Assembly (NCBI GenBank): GCA_019677205.1
Contig: JAAMXY010004276.1
Location: 1-27,773 of the forward strand
Direction of reading: 5' to 3'
DNA: 27,773 nt
Source: Pinguiococcus pyrenoidosus
Lineage: Eukaryota > Sar > Pinguiophyceae > Pinguiochrysidales > Pinguiochrysidaceae
Under the pieces are notes generated by a model. It had not been told where the DNA came from. It was given only the letters and a program-made list of their open reading frames with translations, and did not search any database. A program made the position numbers and the translations under genes. How positions within the stretch are numbered: the first letter of the stretch is position 1; every line of letters starts with the position of its first letter. Positions 17,987 through 27,684 of the stretch are shown piece after piece.

Positions 17987-19217
17987 ATGGAGGCGCCGGA
18001 GGCTCCGTTGGACACGCCGGCGCGGCGAAAGCTCGCGCAGGAGGAGAAGGAACGCCAGAAGCGGGAGGAGAAAGAGGCTCTGGAGGCCGCGCAGCGAGTT
18101 CAGAGATTGGCTCAGGTGCGGAGTTCCCGCCAAAATCTTTCAAACACGCTTCTCCTTGACTTTGGGAAACGGACGCTGACGAGGTTGTCGCTCCGAAGAC
18201 CGAGGCGTTGGTGGCGAAGAGGACAGATAACTTCGCGTACTTGAAAGAGCTGCACGCGGAAGGCGGCTACTGGCTGAACGTGGTGCTGCTCACGAAGAGT
18301 ATCCTGGAGGACTTTGTGCGCCGAGAAGTGTCCAAGGCCCGGATAGAGCAGCTCTTCTTCTTGGGTGTCAGCTTGGGCAAGATCCTGGGCATTCAGAGCG
18401 GACCCACCGTGCTGCAGGCTGTGCTCCAGGTGAGCTGCTCGTCGTTTGGCACACCAAGCTTGGGGGGCGGTGGAGGGGATTGCCTTCCGCTTTGGCGCTC
18501 ACGGACCCACCTGCCGTGCACTAGCTTTTCGAGGAGTGGGAGTACTGGATGGCGGGATCGACAACGCAGGGAGTGAAGTGGGTGATGGCAAAGTCGTCGG
18601 CGAAGCCGCATCCGACGACGGCCGCGGTGCCGTCCAGCCCGGAGGATGTAAGCTCTTGGACGTCGGGAAGCGAGTCGCCTGCGGTGGAGTCCTGGAAGCT
18701 TACCGTGATGTTGCCGTTGTCCTAAAAGGCGGTGAAAGCGGGCTTGTATCGCTTCCATTCCGAGGTCATCTACGAGCGCCTCTGCCTGCCGCAGCTGAGC
18801 ATTGAGATCGACTACTTCGAGCTCATCATCTCCTTGTGCGAGACGCTCACATTGCTGTACAAGAAATTTTTGGAGGTGCGTCTGTCGCTGTTGCCGTCGC
18901 CGTCGCTGTCGCTTCTTGCGTCGCACCCCAGGAACAGAGGCCGGTAGTTGGGCTAACCAGCGACCGCCTTGGCAGAGCGACTGCTATAGCAACGCACTGC
19001 TCTTTGACGCGCTCATGCGTATGGATGCGAAAGTCAAGCAGCACCTTGTCAATCACATAGCGAAAGGTGCGTGCAGCGTGTGCGTTTATACGGTGATGGA
19101 CCCCTTCCTTGGCTTCACGGACCGCGTACTGAAGCTTGGCCCTTCCACTACCCGATAGAGTACACCGAGTTTTCAATGAAGCTGATGCAGGAGGAAATGG
19201 CAACGCTTCGTTCTTAG
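17987..19217 (+). CDS. Helical protein of unknown function, six exons
   Basis: Exons 17987-18115, 18184-18429, 18525-18647, 18729-18875, 18976-19066 and 19135-19217 encode 272 aa; the five introns are 68-100 nt and all phases agree. The N-terminus is a charged helix (RKLAQEEKERQKREEKEAL). Next come GGYWLNVVLLTKSILEDF and RIEQLFFLGVSLGKILGI, then LFEEWEYWMAGS. The best-ordered part is LSIEIDYFELIISLCETL, TLLYKKFLE and ALFDALMRMDAKVKQHLV-like helices (written here from exons 4-5), ending YPIEYTEFSMKLMQEEM. The hydrophobic spacing looks like a conserved all-helical cytosolic domain. I cannot match it to a named family. No membrane segment or signal peptide is seen. It shares its upstream region with the lumen-protein gene. 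Confidence 0.75.
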
Positions 19218-19307
19218 CTTGGCGGCGCTCTCAATGCACAGCTTTGTACAGTCCTGCGTGGCCATGAAGCGCCGACGCTGCGCCAGCGCTTCGTGTCGAC
19301 GGCCGCC
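19218..19307. other. Very short convergent 3' spacer
   Basis: Only 90 nt separate the facing stop codons of the unknown helical gene and the enoyl-CoA hydratase gene, so their 3' UTRs probably overlap. Confidence 0.4.
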
Positions 19308-20288
19308 TCAGGCGCCTTTGAAGACTGGCTTCCGCTTCTCTGCGAAGGCCGCCAGGGCCTCCTCATGGTCCTCGGTGACCGTCAGCTTCGGACGCAGCAC
19401 TCGAGACAGCTCCAAGCCGTCTTCGAAGGTTCCATCCGCGCTGGCGTTCATGACTTCCTTGGCTCCCCGAAGACCCAGCGGGGCGTTCTGGGCGATCTCC
19501 TCCGCGACTTCGATCGCCTTCTCCAAGGGGTCATCCACGACGCCATTGACCAAGCCGAGCTGCGCCGCTTCTTCCCCCGTGTATTTCTTGGCACGGAAGA
19601 TGATCTCCTGAGGGAGTTGCAACAAACGAAGAAAACAGAACCAAACAGCCATGAAGAGAAAAAAGAGAGGGAGCAGAAGAGAAACACCGCGGGTGAGGCC
19701 TAACGCTTTGGTACGCAGATACCCCACTTAAGAACCAAAGCCTCCCACCTTTGCGATTGCCTGCGGCAGCAGTCTGGGAAGCATCACGGTCCCAGCTGCG
19801 CCAGGAAAGAGCCCGAGCGAGGTCTCGGGAAGGCCCACGGTGGCTTCCGGGTGGGTATACCTCAGGTCACAGGCCAATGCCAGCTCCAGCCCCCAGCCCA
19901 GTGCAGCGCCGGACACCGCTGCCACCGTCGGGACCTTGGTGTCGCGCAATCGCAGCACCGAATCCAACGCAATGCCCATGTAGTACTCCCGCTCCTGGTC
20001 CGTCTTGTGCTCCCGACTGCGTATCAAGTCCCGCCCGGCGCTGAAGACGCGCTGGCCGCCTCGGAAGTTCGGACTGACTGCCCCGGCCACCACCAGCACG
20101 CGCACTTTCGCAGCGGCATCCGGCTGGTTGACGACGTCGAAGAGCGAGAGCAGCTCTTCGCCCAGCCGCTCGGAAAGCGCGTTCAGGCGATCTGGTCGGA
20201 AAAGCTCCGCCACCAGCACGCCACTGGGCCGCAAGTGAGCCCTCAAAGAGGAAAACGCGGGCAACGCCAGGGACGGAGGAGCTGCCAT
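19308..20288 (-). CDS. Enoyl-CoA hydratase/isomerase family protein
   Basis: Exons 20288-19749 and 19607-19308 (141-nt intron, phase 0) encode 279 aa, the normal size for the crotonase fold. Motifs in order: FRPDRLNALS near the N-terminus, FSAGRDL (first oxyanion-hole segment), AALGWGLELALACDLRY (second oxyanion segment and helix), VGLPETSLGLFPGAAGT with the Glu that is usually catalytic in hydratases, and, across the splice, AIAKEIIFRAKKYTGEEAAQLGLVN. The KEIIF..K..T.EEA pattern is shared with AUH-type (methylglutaconyl-CoA) and other mitochondrial hydratases, but the exact substrate is not determined. The usual GGG before LELALACD is LGWG here. The N-terminus (MAAPPSLALPAFSSLRAHLR) is basic and could be a mitochondrial presequence. 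Confidence 0.88.
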
Positions 20289-21160
20289 CCTTCTGTCGTC
20301 GCCCGAAATCCGCTGGGAAACGACGCTGTGAAAAAAGGGCCTTCGGCGTCTTTTTTTTGGACGTCTGCCACGGTCGGGTCAGCTGATGGAGCGGGAAGGA
20401 GAGAAGCGGGCGCGCAGCTCAGCTGATCGGCCGTGACCAGGCACAAAATCACAAAATGAAAATGAAAAAATGAAACTGGAAAACTCCAAAAACAGTTGAG
20501 GAACGGTTTTCGCGGCGGTGGACCTGTGACAGACGCGGGATTGAACGGCGAGTTGCGCCATTGGTCCCGCGAGCCAAATGGGGCCCGGGGCCTCATCCTA
20601 CACAGGCCTTTGCGAGATGACGTAATCGGCGATGATGCTGATCACGAAACGCTTTGACTTCTTGAAGCAGCCATCTTACAAATGCGTATGAATGATGGAT
20701 ATAAGGAATCCACATGAACCAATGCGGATGCGTCCCAGAATGGAATTCTGCCGTGCGAGCGAGTACGCACGAGCTTGGGCACTGGATGACGTAGCAGCCG
20801 CACACTCTTTTCAAAACCCAATCTCTCGAATTTTTGCGGCTGAAAAGAAAACGACCGGAAATTTACATTTCAAAATATCTTTCGCCCTTCGCCAATCGCC
20901 CTCGCTCATTCCTGCTGTCTCAGTTGCACGCAACCTATGCGGCGGCTGGTGGGAAAGCGTTCCTCTCGCGCAGGCTGCCATTGGCTCGCCGCCAAGTTGA
21001 AGAGCGAGCAATCCTTTGGCGCTTCCCCGCCCTGTGCTATGCGCATGGAGCCGCCGCGGGTTTTTCCCCGCCACTGGTCCCCCACCGGCAGCACGCACCG
21101 ACAACTCAGCCCCCACATCCCATCCACCGCAGGTGATCAGACCGCCGTCCGCGCGCCAAG
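20289..21160. promoter_or_regulatory. Large divergent intergenic region with two GATGACGTA sites
   Basis: This 872-nt spacer lies between the enoyl-CoA hydratase gene (minus) and the small signal-peptide gene (plus). It has a mildly A-rich stretch at about 20440-20490 and two identical GATGACGTA 9-mers (20616-20624, 20785-20793) containing the TGACGT core known from bZIP/CREB-type sites. Short frames exist on both strands but show no domain or consistent coding pattern, so I call no gene here. Confidence 0.4.
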
Positions 21161-21517
21161 ATGCGTTTTTTCCGCGCTCTTTTCGCGCTCACCCTGCTGG
21201 TACACGCGCTGGCGTTCAAGGCCGCCGTGAAGACGTCGATCCCGAAGGCGCAGCTGCCGCTCTCCAACGGCGTCTTCGCCAGCGCGGACTCGCACAGCTC
21301 GTCCGCGCCCGCCATGGGCCTGCTGCACCCCGCCGTGGTGAGCCGCATGCACGAGATCTGGAGAGAGGAGCGCAGCAACCCGGACGTGGAGGGCTTCTTC
21401 GAGGACTACCGCGCGCTGGGGCCCATGGCGGCCATGGCGCACATGAGCGAACCCAATGTCGCCGCCGAGCTCGCGCAGCTGATGGGCGCCGCGCTGGGCC
21501 ACAACTACCGCTCCTAA
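21161..21517 (+). CDS. Small protein with signal peptide and ALA|F site, probably plastid-targeted; function unknown
   Basis: An intronless frame of 118 aa starts at an ATG at 21161. The N-terminus is a textbook signal peptide (MRFFRALFALTLLVHALA) followed at once by Phe (FKAAVKTSIPKAQLPLS). A signal peptide with Phe at +1, then a basic, Ser-rich, acid-poor stretch, is the ASAFAP-type bipartite signal of red-lineage complex plastids. That is established for diatoms, cryptophytes and relatives; applying it here is inference. The remaining 75 residues are partly helical (VVSRMHEIWREERSNP, MSEPNVAAELAQLMGAAL) and match no family I know. The start is clear, and codon composition fits a real gene. 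A secreted protein is the alternative. Confidence 0.72.
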   Translation: MRFFRALFALTLLVHALAFKAAVKTSIPKAQLPLSNGVFASADSHSSSAPAMGLLHPAVVSRMHEIWREERSNPDVEGFFEDYRALGPMAAMAHMSEPNVAAELAQLMGAALGHNYRS

Positions 21518-22633
21518 GAGTCTGGCGGTAGGCGAGTTGCAAGCGGAGCAGAGCGGCCGAGTTTCCTACCCCTGAGTCGAGAGGAACGAGGCGTCTGCGT
21601 AGATCGACAGACTGCGGAGACCGCGGCGCAGTCGGAGGACCCACCCAAATGCGATGATGAAGTCAGATCTGGAAGAACTGATCAGAGTTTCTCAAGGAAA
21701 GTGGAGGCTTGGCGATTCACTTTCGATCGTGAAGTATGATGTGAGACCGGACACGCGAGACGGCGCCGAGGTATGCGGCTCCAAGTCCGACATGTGAACG
21801 TAGGCAGTGCGGCGTTTACCGAGCACTAGAAGCGTGACGACTTATGGCTGTGAGATTTTGGGGAGCAGAGTGACACAGCCAAGTTATTAACAGATGTTGC
21901 GTCTGATGGAATGCCTCTCCGGGATTCAGCCTTGCGGCGCAGCCCTCGAGGACCCCGCCGCAAATCACAACACCGGCATCACTTGCGGCCATAAAAAAGA
22001 TACGCAGCGCGTAGTCGCGTATCTTCCCTTCCATTGTCCCGCCGTCGCTTCCGAAGAGAGTGTGGCGATGAACGGAACGGCAGGGTGCCGGGTGAAAGCC
22101 ACGGGGCCAAAAGGACGCCACGAATCAACTCCCTTCTTGTGCAGTCTCGAGCAGCCTTTCGGCCTCTTGTCGTCGTCGTCGTCATCACGCAAGGCAAACG
22201 GTTTTTCGTCTTCCAAGCTCTCTCACAACCAGTCGTTCCTTCCGCACCGTCAAAGCAGGCACTCTAGGTGCGCTGCGTTGTACGAGTTACGAGTGCAAAC
22301 CAGGCACCGCATCTCTCTCCTTTCAACTCTCGCGTTGGCGTTGGCATTCTCAACAAAAGCCAGGGCGGAAGTCCCCTTGTCGCAGTCCAGAGGACCTCAG
22401 TCCGTCTCTCTTTCTCTCTCCGCGTCGGTGCAACCAAGGTAAAGTAGGTTCACCAGGCGCGAACGGAAGAACACTCTCATAAAACAGGCAGCAATTACAA
22501 GCACGCAAGCGAGCAAGCATCTAAGCATCAAAGACGTACAAAGCGTAACTAAAAAAGAAAAGCACACAAAAAAAAAATGTGTCCGGGCTCCTCCAGAGGC
22601 GTCACAAGCGTCCGCCGTCGCAGATCACAATCA
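21518..22633. other. 1.1-kb convergent gap with no supported gene
   Basis: This is the longest gene-free stretch of the window and lies between two facing stop codons. The longest plus frame here (21894-22442) is Ser-rich low complexity in its second half and has no recognisable domain. On the minus strand a stretch around 22037-21816 looks mildly protein-like but lacks a convincing start and splice sites. An A-run sits at about 22567-22577, near the 3' end of the myosin gene. Confidence 0.35.
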
Positions 22634-22905
22634 TCACGGAGTCCGCGGCGCGGTCGAGAACTTTGGCTCCTCGTTCTCGGTCTCCAGAAGATGCCGGTAG
22701 TGATTCTTGACGCGGAGCGGTGCGCCCAGAAAGGTGGTGAACACCTGGCAAGCCGCGATGCTGCTCACAAGTGGCTGCAGGCGATCCAAGGAACCGAAAA
22801 AGATGCTGTGCATCTTTTGCAAGTATTCCTCAAGCAGCTTGCGGCGCTCTGGTCAGACAACAGGAGGAGAAGGGAGAGCAGACAAGATCGTTAGAGGGGA
22901 GAGAC

Positions 22906-22946
<41 letters not shown>

Positions 22947-25900
22947 AAGAGAGAATGGAGGTCAGAAAGAGACAGAGGACACCACGACTCGGCCACCGTA
23001 GGCCACCGCACCTGTGACGAATCCAGGATCCAAGCTGGAACATAGGTACCGCTTGTGTGGAAGGGGCGGCAGCTCCATCTCCGGCACGGCGGTCTGCAGC
23101 GTCGCGTGAAGCCACACGAAGTCATTGTACCTGATCCAGGCGCAAACGGAATGGTGAGATGCGATAGGATCCAAAACCCATGGCGCTGCGGCAAGCGAAC
23201 ATGGTGTACGTACCGGCGCTCCACCACGGCAATAGGAGGAGAGCCCTCCCCATGCACACTGGCGATGCGATAGACGCTGTAGTATCCAGCTCCTCCTGTA
23301 GACGTGAAAAAGCTGACGTCGTCATCTCTAGTCAACACGCCGACGATGTGGATGACGAGTCCATCTGTGTACGGAAAGGAACCAACGCCAGGTGTGAGAC
23401 ACCATTCGGTTCGCTGCCTAGCATGAGTGCGCGGCCGTGCAATGATACCTCCTGCGAGCTTAGACGCCGGGGTTGCGACCATGGGAACTCCTCCTCCGAA
23501 GGGCTCGTACGCAGCGTCCGTCTGCATCATGGAAAGACGCGGGCACGCAGAAGGTCACACGAAGGATGAGTTTGGGCCGGCTGAAAGGAAAGGAATGCTG
23601 TCCCGGAAAGCAGACGATCCCTTACATTGATGGAAAGATGGATGCCCCGATCGCCTTCGATCTTCAGCGGCGTGTCGCACGCCTTGCGTCGGACTGCGTC
23701 CAGGAAGTCATCCGAGTACGCCGGCTCCTTGACCTGCTCGGTCTTGTTGGTGGAGCCCCAGCTCAAGAAGTCCAGGGTGGCGCCCATTCCCAACGACGAG
23801 GTATGACCCCACGACTTCTTGGTCTCCTTGACCGGGGTCGACTCGGGTGCCGGCGAGTCCGCCTCCGGGTCCGGATCCGCATCCACGTCGTTGCCGTTTG
23901 GTGTTGCATCGCCCGCAGAAGACTGCGCAAGTCGGTCACGTGGCATGACGTGCGGCGGAATCGTCTCGTAAGGTGTGCGGCCAGTCGACTGGTCGTCCTC
24001 GCTTGCGATGACAAACTTTGGAGGCAGCAGCTCGCCCTTCTTTCCCAGACCCATCAGCGACGGAGTTCCGAGGGAGCCTTCATCTTCTGCATGCTCTGTG
24101 TGCTCTATCTGCTCGGTCTGCTCTGTCTGAGACGCCGCGTGCACCATCTCGGGCGCAAGGTGCACTCCGGCGTGGCCATCGGCTCTCTCCGGTGGTGGCG
24201 TCTGTGTGGCGGCCACGTCCGTTTCAACGGTGACTTGCGTGTCGGAGTCTCGCATCTTCAGGGCAGTCTGGGTGTCGCTACTTACAGTCTGTGGGACTGC
24301 TGTTTGAGACCCCGCCGCCGCCGTCTCCAGGACAGTCTGCGTATCCGCATCGGACATTTCCAGCGTTACTTGCGTGTCCCTTTCGGCCATTTCCGTCGAC
24401 GCTTGCACCTCGGCACTTACAGTCTCCACCCGCGTCTGTGTGTCGACAGAGGCAGTTTCAAGGATCACTTGAGTGTCCGAGTCTCGCACCTCAATTTGCG
24501 TCTGGGTGTCGCTACTTACTGTCTCGAGGACGGGCGTCTGCGACTCCATCGCCGCGGTCTCCACCGACGTCTGCGTGTCAACGTCCGAAAATTCGAGGAT
24601 CACTTGCGTGTCGATTTCTCTGACATCACGGACAGTTTGAGTATCCCTACTTACAGCCTGAGCGACGCTGGTCTGGGTGTCTGACTCGGTGAACTGCCTT
24701 CTCTCTGCTTGTAACTCAATGCTCGAACGGTGCTCAGCGCTCAACCATGCCGGAACGTCGATGGTCTCGGGATCGAGGGTCGGATCGTCGGGATCAATAT
24801 GAAACTTCCGAAGTATGGCCTTCAGCTTGGCAATCTCGTCCATGGCCTCCTCCAAGAGAGTTGTGGTGTCGACGAGCTGCGTCTCTTTCTCCTTCAGCTG
24901 CGTCTCGGTGTCCTTCAGCTTCACCGAGGCGCCGACCATCTTCTCCTGCAAGTTGGCCACGGACTTGGCCTCGGCCTTTCGCTCCCGAAGCACTTGCTTG
25001 CAGCTCCGCCGGCGACGATTCGCCTGCAGGACCACCACGGCGTGAAGGAACTTGCGATACTTGCTCCTGACTGTCGCCATCCTTGCAAAGCTCTGGAGCA
25101 GCCCAACGGCACGGGATCGCTTCTTCCTCTCCGCGAGTTGCCTCTTCGCGAGGCAGGTACGCCAAGCGCACTGCAACACCGTGGCACCCCTATTCTCACG
25201 GAGCTTTTGGGCGCGGAGTCTCGCGAGGTGGCCCCGGTAGAGACGTTGAGCCAGCCTGGCCGCCACGAGCAGCTTGGTGTAGGCCGCCCGGCACCTGTAG
25301 CCGCGCAGGACGCGTTGCAGAGCGGTCGCCGCCCCGCCGACAGCCTGTGCGCGGAACCTCTCCAGCTCGGCGTAGCACGAGTCCCGCATGAAGACCTTGG
25401 TGCGTCCACACTGCACGCCAACCCGCGCCATCGCGTCCTGCCAGAACTCGCCCTCCGACATGCCCTGCTCATTGCCTCGCGACGCTTCCAGCCGGATCGC
25501 CTTCTCCATCAGCGGCAGCAGCAAGATCAGCAGGTCGATGGCGTCCACCCGTTCGTCAGAGGCGGACTCGCCCAAGCCAGCTGGCCTTTTGGGGCTCCTC
25601 ATGCTCTCGAAAACCATCTCCTCGGCCGGGCTCATCGTCCGCTTCAGGCTTGCGACCGCACGCGCTGCGTTCCGCGCATCCTCCCGGCTCTTCGGATCCA
25701 TCTGGCTCGCCGCCGCTTCTTCGGCACCCGAGCTCACGACGGAGAGGTAGTGGTACTTGACGCCCATCGGAAGCGCGTTGTAGCGCTCGTGGAAGTCCGC
25801 ATACTTGATTCGGACGGCATACCCCGCGCGGGAGACCTGCACCGCGGCTAGCACGCCACCGCACTTGAGCTGCTCGAGGGTGCGCTTCGTGTCGAAGAGA

Positions 25901-27684
25901 CCATTCAAATGCTCATCGTTCGGCTTGATGCAGCGCACGAAGTGTGGCTTGGTGCGCGAGATGTTCTCCAGCAGATCCTGCAGCTGCGTCCGGAACTTCG
26001 CGCTCAGGCTCAGCGCATTGATGGACCCGCGGCGAACCTGGCGGCCTCTTGTTGGCGTCCTGGGCGTGCGGCTCGCCGCCGCCTGCTCCTGGGAAGCTCC
26101 GAGCTCGTTGAAGCCCTTGACAAAGGAGTCCGAGCTGCTTCTCAGGAGGCTCTCGATCTCCGCGCGAAGAGCGTCGCGGTTCTTCTCCACAAAGTTCTCC
26201 ACGGCGTAGGACACGGCCCCGGCGTAGTGGCGGACGCCAAACTCGGAGGCAGCGCGCATGTGGTTGTCCATGGCGAAGCGGTTATCCACGGGCTGCGCTC
26301 CGTCCAGGTGGGTCCTGATGAGGCTCTCGAGGAATCGATGGTCGGTGCCTCCAGGCGCGAGGCACTGCTCGTCCAGAAGAGTCAAGATGCCTTTCTGCCG
26401 AGCCTCGATCAAGCTCAAGGTGGACTTGTTGTCGGCAAACTTGATGTACGTCCAGCTGATGCCTTCTTTCTCGTACTCTTGCTGCTCCGCTTCGAAGACG
26501 TAGCTGTTGAAGAAGTTTTGCAGGCTCTCGTTCGCGTAGTTGATCAAGAACTGCTCGAAGCCATTCACTTCGAAGGTCTCGAAGCCGAAGATGTCCAGAA
26601 GCCCAATGAAGGCCTCGGACGGATTGTCGTCCGATATCTGGATCATCAGGCGCTTCTTGGCGGCCGCTTTGGCCGCCTCCTGGATGCCCTCGCCGATCAC
26701 GCGGTTCACCCGCCGGACGGTGTGCTCGAACAGGCCTTGGTAGAAGAACTTGGCCATCGCGTCGCGAGAGTGCAGCGCTTCATGCGCCTGTAGCTGGTGG
26801 GAAAACTCCTCCTTCCCGACCACGGTCTTCCGGAAGGTGAGCGCCTGGACGACAGCGTCTTCCGTAACGCCAAGAAGCTGGGCTGCGGCCTCCAGGGCCG
26901 GGCGCGACTCCTCCGTCACGAATGCAGCGTCGGAGGTGCCGATGGAGCGATTCTCGAAGTTGAGGTTCCCGAGCCAGAGCACGGCGGCGGCGGCCTTGAG
27001 AATGGCATCCACCTCTTGGTCACTGAAGCTCATGTCCCTGAGCGCGGCGAGAAACTCGTCCATCAGGTCCTCGTCGAGGCGCCCATCTCGACGATCCCAG
27101 GTGTCGCTCTGGTTCAGGTAGTGGTAGTCGTACATGTCGCCGAGCAGGTACTTGCCCTTGTCGTATCCCTCGCAACCCTCGCTGAAGACCATGTAGAAGA
27201 TGTGAAAGGTCCGCTCCCCGTCGTCGTGGGCAGCCACCCTCACCCGCTCTAGGAGGAAGGTGCGGATGCGTGCTCCGGCCAGCGTGAAGCTGCTGACCAT
27301 GCCGCCTTCTGCGCCGGCGTCGGCTGCTTTGTTGCGGAAGACGATCTCGATGAACTTGCCGAAGCGACTGGAGTTGTCGTTGCGAATCGTCCTCGCATTG
27401 CCGAGCGCTTCCAAGACCGGGTTGGACATGAGGACCTTCCGCGCCACCGGCGCCACGTCTTCCATCGCGGAGACGCGCCCGGTCGTCGAGTTCGAGATCC
27501 TGGCCAGGTAGTTCATGATGATCTTCGTCGTCTCCGTCTTTCCTGCGCCGGACTCGCCGGAAATCAGGACGGACTGATTGCGCGGCACATCCGGTCCGGC
27601 GGGGTTGCTCATCGCCCGGTAGGCCGCATCCGCGATGGCGTACACGTGCGGAGGAAGCGTCTCCGCATGTTGGCCTCCCGCCAT
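22634..27684 (-). CDS. Myosin heavy chain with IQ motifs, TQT array and C-terminal PX domain, 5' end missing
   Basis: Exons inside the window, minus strand: 27684-23626, 23521-23449, 23364-23214, 23130-23012, 22848-22634; 1538 aa visible. An acceptor at 27685 shows that the start of the motor lies beyond the right edge. The motor has P-loop GESGAGKTETTK, switch I NDNSSRFGKF, switch II DIFGFETFE, the actin-binding segment SRTKPHFVRCIKPNDEH and the converter. About five IQ-like motifs follow (e.g. ALQRVLRGYRCR, LAQRLYRGHLAR) for calmodulin-type light chains, then a short coiled coil (VKLKDTETQLKEKETQL), sixteen TQT-like motifs and a linker. Last is a PX domain: YYSVYRI, ERRYNDF, LPPLPHK and ERRKLLEEYLQKM, with the basic residues that bind PtdIns3P in other PX domains. 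It is likely an endosome-associated motor. The class was not assigned; myosin plus PX is also known from oomycete class XXX. The intron 23448-23365 is a multiple of three and could be retained. Confidence 0.9.
22849..23011 (-). other. PX-domain intron carrying a long CT/GA microsatellite
   Basis: This 163-nt GT-AG intron splits a Glu codon in the PX domain (FVTE|RRKLL). On the plus strand it contains an almost pure GA repeat at about 22900-22953, that is, a long pyrimidine tract in the transcript ahead of the acceptor. Confidence 0.8.
22900..22953 (+). repeat. GA dinucleotide microsatellite
   Basis: A run of GA repeats with a few interruptions (A-A and C substitutions) sits in the last intron of the myosin gene, where it forms a CT tract in the transcript. 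Confidence 0.9.
24124..24682 (-). repeat. Tandem TQT-motif array in the myosin tail (33-36 nt period)
   Basis: About sixteen units lie in phase in the long myosin exon. Seven have the core DTQT, four DTQV, one ATQT, three SQT, and one is decayed (EVQA). Most units are 11 residues long (33 nt), a few 12. Neighbouring units differ, but blocks repeat at a higher order: ETAAMESQTPVLETVSS and ETAAAGSQTAVPQTVSS are close copies about seven units apart. K-x-T-Q-T-like cores are the established binding motif of dynein light chain LC8, and tandem arrays at about 12-residue spacing occur in the LC8 partners Nup159 and ASCIZ. LC8 binding here is inference. Confidence 0.85.

Noticed and set aside
21894-22442. 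A 182-codon plus-strand frame in the 1.1-kb gap.
   Set aside because: It is low complexity, with Ser runs and no domain, signal peptide or coding-like pattern. Minus-strand frames in the same place are equally weak.
23473-24684. A 403-codon plus-strand frame with repeated Leu/Arg/Gly pattern.
   Set aside because: It is the antisense shadow of the TQT repeat array and linker of the myosin; its apparent repeats come from that array.
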